Below are positions 27,408 to 35,606 of a stretch of 64,000 nt of DNA, piece by piece (the first letter of the stretch is position 1; every line of letters starts with the position of its first letter). Both the position numbers and the translations under genes were made by a program. A model generated the notes under the pieces. It saw only the letters and a list, made by a program, of their open reading frames with translations. It did not search any database and was not told where the DNA came from. Where the stretch lies: positions 1 to 64,000 of the forward strand of contig VOIU01000008.1 in NCBI GenBank assembly GCA_007896885.1. The letters run 5' to 3'. This stretch comes from Bacteroidaceae bacterium HV4-6-C5C (lineage in GTDB: Bacteria > Bacteroidota > Bacteroidia > Bacteroidales > Bacteroidaceae).

Positions 27408-28466
27408 ATGGAGAAACAACCGAAAATATCAGTAATTGTTCCGGCATATAATGTTGAAAAATATTTGTATAGATGTGTGGAAAGTATACTTGGACAAACA
27501 TTTTCCGATTTTGAATTACTGCTTGTGGATGATGGTAGCCCTGATAATTGCGGAAAAATCTGTGATGAATGCCTGAAAAAAGATAAGCGTATCCGGGTTT
27601 TCCATCAACAAAATATGGGGTTGAGTGGTGCTCGAAATACAGGAATTGATCAGGCGTTGGGCGAATATGTTGTTTTCATAGACCCTGATGATTATGTTGG
27701 CTCAAATTATTTATTAAATCTAATAGCTTTAATGCATCCGGATACAGATGGCAGGATGGGTTTTGGTATACAAGGTTATCAGATTATTAAAGAAAATGGA
27801 GAAGCATTAAAACGAATTACCTTTACCTCAGATACTTACCGGAAAACGGATTATGATCGTTTATTTGCCGGGGATGAATATTGTGAGATGTTTAGTGTTT
27901 GGGCTAAAATCTATGATCGGAGTTTCTTGAATGCATTTAATATTCGATTTGACCCACCTGTACGTTTTGCAGAAGATGTGATCTTTAATCTGTACTGTAT
28001 GGAAATGTGTGACTATATATACACAGGCAGTGCTTCAGACTATATTTATGTTAATTACTTAGGTACTAGGTCTAAAATTATGACTCCATTTGATTCAGAA
28101 TATTATACATTTTATTCATGTCGGGATATCATTAAAAGGATGTTAAAGCAGACGCAAATGAGTAGGCCTGCTGAAGATGGATTATGGAAATCAATAGAAT
28201 TCATGGTCTGTCGAATATTGAAGACTGATTATCATCGGAAGAATGAAAATAATCGCTCGCTACGAATAAGGCATTTAAAGAGTTTATGCAAATATGATAT
28301 AAATTATTTACGACGATATTATGTGCCGGATTATAGGCTGGACAAATTGGGGCGGTGGTTGTTGATACATGGCTTTATTGCACTATATGATTTTTTGTTC
28401 ACAATTCTTTTTCGCTTCAAGATTCAAAAGATGTTTAGTCCTCCGGGTTCATTTAAAAAACAGTGA
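27408..28466 (+). CDS. GT2 glycosyltransferase
   Basis: Family 2 transferase with PKISVIVPAYNVEKYLYRCV at the N-terminus, VDDGSPDN, and a metal site reading DPDDYV instead of the commoner DSDD. It is closely related to the next gene (shared blocks KRIRVFHQ, SARN), so the two probably arose by duplication. 352 residues, eight bases after the fucosyltransferase. Confidence 0.85.
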   Translation: MEKQPKISVIVPAYNVEKYLYRCVESILGQTFSDFELLLVDDGSPDNCGKICDECLKKDKRIRVFHQQNMGLSGARNTGIDQALGEYVVFIDPDDYVGSNYLLNLIALMHPDTDGRMGFGIQGYQIIKENGEALKRITFTSDTYRKTDYDRLFAGDEYCEMFSVWAKIYDRSFLNAFNIRFDPPVRFAEDVIFNLYCMEMCDYIYTGSASDYIYVNYLGTRSKIMTPFDSEYYTFYSCRDIIKRMLKQTQMSRPAEDGLWKSIEFMVCRILKTDYHRKNENNRSLRIRHLKSLCKYDINYLRRYYVPDYRLDKLGRWLLIHGFIALYDFLFTILFRFKIQKMFSPPGSFKKQ

Positions 28467-28516
28467 GTTTTATTGTATATACCAAATTTGATTTTAAATC
28501 TTATATTAAAAGTACT

Positions 28517-29551
28517 ATGGATGAAAGAGTTTTAATTTCCGTCATTATACCAATATATAAATCGGAAAAATATCTCTCGCAATGTATTGAAAGTGTTATT
28601 TTTCAGACATTAATAGACTTTGAATTATTATTAATTGATGATGGCAGTCCGGATGCATGTGGTAGAATCTGCGATGAATATGCTTCTATAGATAAACGAA
28701 TACGCGTTTTTCATCAAATAAATTCAGGAGTAAGTAGTGCACGGAATAGAGGATTAATAGAAGCGTGTGGAAAATATGTTGCATTTGTTGATTCCGATGA
28801 TTATGTGAAACCGAATTATTTGGAAAACTTGTATGCGACTATCCGTTGTGAATCGGGTATTGATTTGGCTATTCAAAACATAGAGAGAGTAAATATTGAT
28901 GGGGGGAAAAAAGTGATACCTTTGCCCGAATGCTTGTTAGAGGGTAAAGATAAATCTCTGATTTTAACACAATATGTTAGGCTGGGAGTGGGGTATTCAT
29001 GTTGTAAACTATATTTGCTGTCTAAGATTAAGGACAATCATATATACTTTATACCAAACCTTTCGTTGTTGGAGGATTTATTCTTCTTATTGGACTATAT
29101 ACTTTGTGCAGATAAAATAATGATTGGTAACCATACAGATTACGTCTATAGAATGGGAATTTCAACTTCATTGTCGAATGATGCGGTATATTCTTTTGAA
29201 GGTGAATGCAATATATATGTAAATTACTTTGATCGAATCTGTTTATACAAAGATTATTTTAATTTGGATGATTCATCTTTAAATAGCGTCTGGAAGAATT
29301 TGACATTACTTTTTCATCGTATTCTGCTGTCTATATATAGAAATAATTATTCAAGAAAGAAGCGTATATATCTCTTGTCTACCGTATTAAATGAACATTA
29401 CTTCTGGGTTAAACATTATTTTTCTCCCGAATACAAAGTTGACAAGGTATTAAAATTGATTTTGCTCAATAGGCAATACGCTATATTTGATGGGTTGATG
29501 ATAGTACTTTTGAGGGTTAAATTAAAAAAAATGTTTGGTTCTGCTGTGTGA
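28517..29551 (+). CDS. GT2 glycosyltransferase
   Basis: Family 2 transferase: LISVIIPIYKSEKYLSQC, IDDGSPDAC and VDSDDYV. The ATG at 28517 gives 344 residues and a standard N-terminus. A GTG at 28463 that overlaps the preceding stop would add 18 residues with no family match. It is the last intact gene before the opposite-strand nuclease operon. Low-GC and full of Ile/Asn/Lys codons like its neighbours. Confidence 0.85.
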   Translation: MDERVLISVIIPIYKSEKYLSQCIESVIFQTLIDFELLLIDDGSPDACGRICDEYASIDKRIRVFHQINSGVSSARNRGLIEACGKYVAFVDSDDYVKPNYLENLYATIRCESGIDLAIQNIERVNIDGGKKVIPLPECLLEGKDKSLILTQYVRLGVGYSCCKLYLLSKIKDNHIYFIPNLSLLEDLFFLLDYILCADKIMIGNHTDYVYRMGISTSLSNDAVYSFEGECNIYVNYFDRICLYKDYFNLDDSSLNSVWKNLTLLFHRILLSIYRNNYSRKKRIYLLSTVLNEHYFWVKHYFSPEYKVDKVLKLILLNRQYAIFDGLMIVLLRVKLKKMFGSAV

Positions 29552-30147
29552 TGAATAATACAATTCTAATACTCCAGAATGTATTATCCTCATTGTGTGG
29601 AAATTGAATGAATAACTTATTTGTTATGTCGGATTCTTTTGAGCCGGGTATATTACATTTATATGAATTATATACGAGAGGGAGTTCTTCTGAACTATTT
29701 CTATTTGATTTCTGTGTTTGTCTTCTCATATTCGCTCGAAGGTGTGAATAGTAGAGTGCTAATGTTGAAATTATTTTGTGTTTTTATCAGTTTGTCTTAA
29801 TTGATCGAAGAATAAAGCTTTCGCAGGGTTTTTGAATTTCGGAAGTGGTGGTCTGGTAACTGTTTGTATTTCAGTGATTTGTATCAAAGTGCTGTCAAAC
29901 GATTTGGTGTAAGATTAATGATTTTTTGGAAATATCAAGCATATATTCTTCCTTTTTTATCTGATAAATCTCTCTCTTATGGAAAGAATGAATAATGCAA
30001 GACTTTTATCGGAAATACGCTTTCGAGGCATGTAAAAGGAAGATTTCCGATAAAAGTCATTTTAGCCTTCACGTTTTACTCTTGGAATATACCTTTGTGT
30101 TCAGATAATAAAGGAATTTCTATTTATAATCTAGGTGATTAAATATT
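29552..30147. other. long intergenic stretch, perhaps decayed sequence
   Basis: About 600 bases with no convincing gene. A 47-codon ORF at 29608-29751 on the + strand has no family features. A long perfect inverted repeat lies at 30001-30058. The region is the junction between the glycan cluster and the opposite-strand operon. Confidence 0.5.
30001..30058. repeat. 16-bp perfect inverted repeat, 26-base loop
   Basis: GACTTTTATCGGAAAT (30001-30016) is mirrored exactly at 30043-30058. It lies about 90 bases past the stop of the metallo-beta-lactamase gene, so it may terminate that operon, although neither side has a proper T-run (ATTTTAG on the + side). Confidence 0.9.
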
Positions 30148-31428
30148 CTAACTTATTATTATCTCTACCTTACTTATCGTATTTGAAGAGGTAAATATTC
30201 TCAGTTTCAAGTCCTCATAAATCGGTAACTTTGAATAGCTCGCAGAATCTTCACTATGAATAGGAATAATTCCGAGAGCCGGATTTACAAGATTACATAC
30301 TTCTGCAAGAAATTCAGGAGAAGCGTGTCCGCTTGTATGTAATTTTTCCATGTGCGGAAACATAGAAACAAACTCTATATATCGCTGTATAGCGTGTTTT
30401 CCACCATCATTTATATATTCTTTCCACATAGAGTATATTAGCACCGTATCATTAGGTTCTAATCGAGATATAAGTTGTTGATAGTAATCTTTAAACTTAT
30501 CAGTTGCCCGAACAAACATACAAAAGCCCTTATCCTCCATCCAATCAATCAGTTTTGTATTCTTAAGATTGAAAGCATAGGCTTGATCGAAGCGAAATAA
30601 CGAAGTATGTTTACCCGCTGATTCAGTAAATATCTCGAATATATTCTTTTGGAAAAGGTCGCATACAAGAGGCCTAACGCTTGTATGCCTGTTCGCAGCA
30701 TAGAACGATGCGAGTCGCTCCATGTCCGTAGAGGAACACATTACAAATACATTTTTGTATCGTGCCATTATTTTCCCGGCTTCTCTTTGCAACTCATTTT
30801 CACTTATCACTCTTTCATTAAGCCTTGAAAGCATAGTTCCCTCCGTAATCAAAAAATCGACTTTCCCCTGTGACAAGACAAATTTCTTTATAGTAGGCAA
30901 TAACCCCTTACTCAAATATCCATGTCCTCTGAAATCACCGGTATGTAATATCCTTTTTTCACCTACTTCAATTAAAAACATATAAGCATCACAAGCAGAA
31001 TGACTTACAAAATAAGGAATAACCTTTATATCTCCTACATTTACATCCTGTCCAGAGGTAAGAAGAGCCATTTTATCAAGCTTGAAAATCTCTTCTCTCG
31101 ACAACTCCTCCCTACCTTTAATATATGATAGCCGTTGATGCTTGCAGAGGGCAACCTGTTTGGCTACTTCACCTATATATTGTGGAACGTTATCCGGCAC
31201 ATAGTGGAATAATCCTAAATGATCGCCATGATAATGGGTATAGAAAATCGCATCAATGCCTTGTGTAATTTCTCCTATTGCTTCCCGGCTCGCTAAATTG
31301 TCATTCACAGTTCCCTCTCCATCCGGCAAGTTTTGTCCCAGATCAATCAATATCCGAGTATTGTCAGTGGCAATTTCCGTAATACAGCCTCCAATCTGAT
31401 TGATGCCCCTGTGAATGACAATCTTCAT
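30148..31428 (-). CDS. beta-CASP metallo-beta-lactamase-fold hydrolase, RNase J-like
   Basis: A probable metal-dependent nuclease. The fold starts with GINQIGGCITEIATDNTRILIDLG; the zinc motif THYHGDH gives His65, His67, Asp69 and His70; HTGDF lies near residue 162. The C-terminal part has the beta-CASP signs SGHASPEFL (His368) and IPIHSED (His391), as in RNase J and CPSF relatives. At 426 residues it is shorter than RNase J (about 550) and lacks that enzyme's C-terminal domain. It overlaps the upstream gene by four bases and closes the three-gene operon. RNA or DNA as substrate is an inference. Confidence 0.85.
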   Translation of the reverse strand: MKIVIHRGINQIGGCITEIATDNTRILIDLGQNLPDGEGTVNDNLASREAIGEITQGIDAIFYTHYHGDHLGLFHYVPDNVPQYIGEVAKQVALCKHQRLSYIKGREELSREEIFKLDKMALLTSGQDVNVGDIKVIPYFVSHSACDAYMFLIEVGEKRILHTGDFRGHGYLSKGLLPTIKKFVLSQGKVDFLITEGTMLSRLNERVISENELQREAGKIMARYKNVFVMCSSTDMERLASFYAANRHTSVRPLVCDLFQKNIFEIFTESAGKHTSLFRFDQAYAFNLKNTKLIDWMEDKGFCMFVRATDKFKDYYQQLISRLEPNDTVLIYSMWKEYINDGGKHAIQRYIEFVSMFPHMEKLHTSGHASPEFLAEVCNLVNPALGIIPIHSEDSASYSKLPIYEDLKLRIFTSSNTISKVEIIIS

Positions 31429-32267
31429 AAGTTATGAATAATGTTATTTCGGTCTAAAATAGCTTTTATGGCGTTAATCCTGCGGATTCGTCTGGGATTC
31501 CGAGAGGAATACGATTCTACATATAACTCAACACCTTCACAAAGCACATAATCATCTATATTATCTATACCGGTTAACCTTTTAGGCAATATTCCAAGAT
31601 CATGTTTTATGGAAAAAAGTTTTTTATAATAATTCGTTATCTCTTCCTTATGGGCTTTTATGAACTGATTATATACTTTTATCTGAGAGAGTATCTCTGG
31701 CTCTCCATTCTCATATTCATCAGTCAAAAGCCTACCATCTTCTATGCGTTTTAACTCGATAAATACAATTCGACCATTTTCCAACTTAGTAAGATCAATG
31801 CGAGTGGTTAAGTAAGCATCAACCTCTTTTCCATACCTACTTTTTTTCTTGACAATGATTTCCGAATAAGCAAATTCCGAATCAATATATTTTGCGTTGG
31901 GATCACATATAAGCTTTGCTTTAATACCGTTTTCAGAGGTATCACCATATTTGCTTACTATCCTTTTCTTTATCTCATCTATGTCCATAGGAAGGCGGTC
32001 TAACTCATAGTAAACATATTTCGAGCCTGCTATGCCCAAATAAGATTGATGTATTTTGCCTTTAATAGTGCCTTTAGAGAAAGTGATTCTAAGCAGAGAA
32101 CCACCATTATAGTAGACATTTAAAGAATTGTCCTTGCGGATATCTACATAAAAACCTCCCGGCTTAATATTCTCTTTTACAAATTGCCACCAAATCGGGT
32201 TATTCCCTTTTAGTTTTTTAAACAATTCATCTTTAGGATTTAATGAAGTAAAATGATTATTTCTCAT
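31425..32267 (-). CDS. PD-(D/E)XK-like putative nuclease
   Basis: I do not recognise the family as a whole. The middle of this 280-residue protein shows a plausible PD-(D/E)XK core: Glu131 in SEFAY, Asp158 in RIDL, Glu171-Leu-Lys173 in VFIELKR, and Gln195 in EILSQIKVYNQF, with normal spacing for such nucleases. Hydrophobic strands surround these residues. The N-terminal 120 residues (WWQFVKENIKPGGFYVDI) show no known domain and may bind the substrate. It sits three bases after the DUF262 gene and overlaps the next by ATGA, so all three should be made together. Confidence 0.65.
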   Translation of the reverse strand: MRNNHFTSLNPKDELFKKLKGNNPIWWQFVKENIKPGGFYVDIRKDNSLNVYYNGGSLLRITFSKGTIKGKIHQSYLGIAGSKYVYYELDRLPMDIDEIKKRIVSKYGDTSENGIKAKLICDPNAKYIDSEFAYSEIIVKKKSRYGKEVDAYLTTRIDLTKLENGRIVFIELKRIEDGRLLTDEYENGEPEILSQIKVYNQFIKAHKEEITNYYKKLFSIKHDLGILPKRLTGIDNIDDYVLCEGVELYVESYSSRNPRRIRRINAIKAILDRNNIIHNL

Positions 32268-32270
32268 GAT

Positions 32271-34406
32271 TTACTCATCTGCTTGATTATCTTCTTCTTC
32301 ATCTGGAAACATAAAATTAAGAAACAGCAATTCTGCTTTTGCATATTCGTTCTCAAATTTTAATTTCCAACGTTTCTCCATAAACTCCAATAGTCTATTT
32401 CCTCTATTCAAGATAGATTCAGGATTCCATTCATCATAACCGGCAACCTCAATCTCTGAATGAGAGCCATCCGAATACCCTTGTCTTATTTTCTCATTCC
32501 TATCATTGTATTTTGCCTTTTTCTTTTTTTCAAAACAATCATTTTGCAGGCTTGAATTAATACTCTGAGATAGAGGTAGCAAATTCCCTAATGTGCCTTG
32601 AAAATATGGCCGTTGAGATTTTTTATACTCCTTAAAGCCCTCTTTCCAGCATTTATGTGTAGGCATTTGCGGGTAAATATGTTCGATTGACACTTTGTCT
32701 TTTTCACTTTTCACAAAAAGTTTCCAATCAATCTTTTGGCTTCCTCTTTGTCGAACTTTATCCATCTCATATTCATACAGAAAGTATCTAAGACCATTCC
32801 AGTCATAAAAGCCAGTACTGTTTTTGAATTTTTTCTCTATAAAAATTCTGAAATTTGAATAATAAAAATATGTTTCATCTGTTCCTTCTGGGGTATAGAA
32901 CAAATAATCCATTCTGTCATTTAGGCGTTGAATAATATTGTTTATAGACAATTCCCCATTACGTAGTTGCCTTGCTGCCTTGTAAAATTCACTATTCCGG
33001 TAAGATGCAAACGCTCGGCTAAGTCTAAACACAATAAAAATAAACCGTTCGATTGCCTTAAAAAGTCGAACTCTATCTTTTGAATCGATATTTTTACTTA
33101 AAAATGATGCCGTTAAAAGTGGACGAAAGTATATGATACCGATTCTATTTAGCCGATCTATCCACAAACTCTCATTTGGTGTTAAATCATTATTATTTAT
33201 CGGATTATGTGTATTATACCAATGGACAGCCGCTGATTTCAAGCTATTTACATAATCTTCTATTTCTTTAGGAGAGAGCTTCGACCGCAAGACTGTAATT
33301 TCTTCATCTCCATTTATTTCTACTTCTTTCTGCTCAACATCTTCATCTTCCCAAATTTCCTCTATCTCTTGTAATGTGCTGATTTTTACCTCCGTTTTAG
33401 TATATACATTCTGGGGGGTAAACTTATGCTCTAATAAGAATCTAATATAATCGTCTCCTTTCTCCCTCGTATATTGAAAATACATGATCCAGTGTGCAAC
33501 TAAGAAATCATCATCATTTAATGGATTACGTTTATTTCTCCCTAATTGGTAATAAACCTCTTTCCATGCATCATTAATTTTTTCTCTTAAAGCATTTCTT
33601 TCATCGCTTTTTAGTTCCTTGCCATCGTATAGCGTGGTTAGGTAAATCAAACGATTTTTTAGAAGTTCTAAATTAGACAACTTTTTACCTCTATTATTCA
33701 TCGTTTCAAAAGCAACAAAGACATCAAAATCATCACTAATTTCATAGATGTTAAACGTTAGATTTTGAGTAATCTTTTTAAATAATGCTTCTATTTCAGG
33801 TAAGCCATATTTGTCGAAATAATTTTGCAAATTTTCTTTGAAAAAACGCTTTGCGTTTTCAAGATTTAGGGTATAGAACGTTTCTTGTATAGTCCCGCTA
33901 TTTGATTCCAAAAAGATTTTATGTCGGAGATATTTAAAACTCGGGTTATCCACCTCATAGCCAAACTTATAGGTTTTAATTATAAACTGGGGTGGACGTT
34001 CTACTACAAGATACTCTTCTTTAATAGCTTTTACACTAAATGAACCAAGATAAATTTCCTCGTCTGTTTTGTCTATATTCTCCGGGATAGACTTTAATAA
34101 TTCAGATATGGATTGAATAAAAATCACGAATGTTGTAAGGCGTTGTTGACCATCTACAATATGGAATGGTTTAAAACCTCTTTCTTCTATAAGCCAACGC
34201 TCATCATTCCAGTTATTCCATGTACTTCTGTCTGCTTTTTTCAATGAAAGAAGCCCTGTGTAATGAAATCTGTCAGAAGGTAGATTAACTAAATCTTCCC
34301 AAAAATCTTTTAGTTGTCTGGTTGTCCAAGCATAGCCACGCTGATAATCTGGTATTTTAAATATTCTGTCCTTGAAAATTCCTTTTAGTGATTCTAACTC
34401 ATTCAT
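32271..34406 (-). CDS. DUF262/DUF1524 protein (GmrSD-like)
   Basis: Large protein of the type that includes GmrSD modification-dependent (type IV) restriction enzymes and BrxU. The N-terminal DUF262 domain (1-280) has PDYQRGYAW (19-27) and the nucleotide-binding DGQQR (85-89). The C-terminal DUF1524 domain has the HNH-like SIEHIYPQ motif (His576) and GTLGNLLPLSQSINSSLQND near 605-625. 711 residues is normal for a fused protein. It leads the operon and has an exact -7 element upstream. A role in defence against modified phage DNA is an inference. Confidence 0.88.
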   Translation of the reverse strand: MNELESLKGIFKDRIFKIPDYQRGYAWTTRQLKDFWEDLVNLPSDRFHYTGLLSLKKADRSTWNNWNDERWLIEERGFKPFHIVDGQQRLTTFVIFIQSISELLKSIPENIDKTDEEIYLGSFSVKAIKEEYLVVERPPQFIIKTYKFGYEVDNPSFKYLRHKIFLESNSGTIQETFYTLNLENAKRFFKENLQNYFDKYGLPEIEALFKKITQNLTFNIYEISDDFDVFVAFETMNNRGKKLSNLELLKNRLIYLTTLYDGKELKSDERNALREKINDAWKEVYYQLGRNKRNPLNDDDFLVAHWIMYFQYTREKGDDYIRFLLEHKFTPQNVYTKTEVKISTLQEIEEIWEDEDVEQKEVEINGDEEITVLRSKLSPKEIEDYVNSLKSAAVHWYNTHNPINNNDLTPNESLWIDRLNRIGIIYFRPLLTASFLSKNIDSKDRVRLFKAIERFIFIVFRLSRAFASYRNSEFYKAARQLRNGELSINNIIQRLNDRMDYLFYTPEGTDETYFYYSNFRIFIEKKFKNSTGFYDWNGLRYFLYEYEMDKVRQRGSQKIDWKLFVKSEKDKVSIEHIYPQMPTHKCWKEGFKEYKKSQRPYFQGTLGNLLPLSQSINSSLQNDCFEKKKKAKYNDRNEKIRQGYSDGSHSEIEVAGYDEWNPESILNRGNRLLEFMEKRWKLKFENEYAKAELLFLNFMFPDEEEDNQADE

Positions 34407-34433
34407 ATAATTTTCTTGTTTTCATTGTTCTGC

Positions 34434-34441
34434 CAAAATTA
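34434..34441 (-). promoter_or_regulatory. -7 promoter element of the nuclease operon
   Basis: The minus strand reads TAATTTTG, an exact TAnnTTTG match about 30 bases before the DUF262 ATG. No -33 TTTG is seen. Confidence 0.5.
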
Positions 34442-34515
34442 GTAAATATCAAGGGAATAGGTATCATTATCTTTTAAAACTTTTACTTTTATTTACTTCC
34501 AGCTTTGCAGGGGAC

Positions 34516-34818
34516 TTACATTCCTCGCCCATTCTTTTGCTTAGGTGACGTAGGCTTTATGTGTGGTTTTACCGTTTGTTTCAGTTCTTGATATTTCTGT
34601 TTGAACCAATCGATGATGTTCTGTCTGTTGGTGGATATTTTCAGTATCTCGGAACCCTTGCTTTCTTTAAATAGTTGTGATCTTGCATCCTATATGTTGA
34701 AAGGTTGATTATGTTCAGGAGAATGGAGCTTGCCCGTGAAAGATAAAGGTTCGCCCTTAAATTTCTGTAATATTGAGGTGTGGAGATATGTCTGTTGTCC
34801 ACAATACTTTAGTCTGTA
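34516..34818 (-). pseudogene. possible decayed reading frame upstream of the nuclease operon
   Basis: One minus-strand frame stays open for about 100 codons except for a TAG at 34690-34692, and it is closed upstream by TAA at 34819-34821. The translation looks protein-like (GEPLSFTGKLHSPEHNQPFN before the stop codon; a Lys/Pro-rich C-terminal tail). I do not recognise the family. It has no good start. The rest of 34407-35119 shows only short ORFs. Confidence 0.35.
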
Positions 34819-35119
34819 TTACCTTTGGGTATTAACTGTGAAGTTTTGGAACGATGCAATAATAATAGAAGGATTCAAGAGTATTGCCTGTTGTCTAAAA
34901 GCCCCTGAAATAAAGAAAATATCCTGATCTATTGAAAGTTTGTTATAGAGGCCGCTATTTTATGTATTATTTTTACTTCTCATCCTTAAAGTTTACCCTC
35001 GATTTATAAGGAGTATTTAAGGCTAATTATCTATTATGATTGTCATTGGCTACCCAAAAAACTGCTTTATAAAAGAAGAGATGACCTTAACGTTGAAGAC
35101 AATAGTTATTAATAGTTGA

Positions 35120-35606
35120 ATGGTATCAAAAATGTTAGTACATATTATATGGAAGCATCTTTATTGGAGATTTCCTGATAGGGAGTTGACTATAATAGGC
35201 GAAGGTCCATTTGGAAGAGATGGAAAGAAGATTTATGTATATTGAGAGAACTAGCTTTACTGGATATCAAGATCTTGATTTATATTATCCAAATGCAGGA
35301 GTATTCCGCCTTACGAGTGATGTAGAGGGTTGGTTCATGCTATTTCATGGAGACTATGGCTTTCGCAACGCTCCTGTTATATTTATTTTTTTGCAACGGC
35401 AAGATATTCTGGATGAAGGAAAAACAGGAATATTGATATCTCCTTTTTTTTTAAAAGAGTATGTGCGAAAATTAAGCCTTATTATGTGTGATGACTTAAG
35501 AATGCGTATGTCCCAGTCATGGGGTAACGGAGTCAAAAGGAATGACGTAAAACAAATCGTAGACCAATGGGAAGACGTTTTTAGATCATTTGAATCGGGA
35601 GTCTAA
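35120..35606 (+). pseudogene. frameshifted remnant of a GT4 glycosyltransferase
   Basis: Two frames join into one GT4 C-terminal half. 35120-35245 encodes HLYWRFPDRELTIIGEGPFG, the family's strand and diphosphate loop before the acceptor switch. 35220-35606, one frame off, continues with SFTGYQDLDLYYPNAGVFRLTSDVEGW, then GILISPF and a C-terminal helix VKRNDVKQIVDQWEDVFRSF. The usual conserved Glu/Gly region is degraded (DVEGWFMLFHGDYGF). The N-terminal domain is missing; upstream bases hold only stop-ridden traces. The tail overlaps the flippase stop by 21 bases on the opposite strand. Remnant of the glycan locus. Confidence 0.75.

Noticed and set aside
29608..29751. 47-codon + strand ORF between glycan cluster and nuclease operon
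   Set aside because: No recognisable motif and no upstream signals; probability of a chance frame is high in this AT-rich stretch.
30001..30058. Invertible promoter of the Bacteroides capsule type
   Set aside because: The arms are only 26 bases apart, there is no promoter element between them, and no recombinase gene lies nearby.
34730..34927. 65-codon + strand ORF
   Set aside because: Cysteine-rich, unstructured translation with no family features; it overlaps the decayed minus-strand frame.
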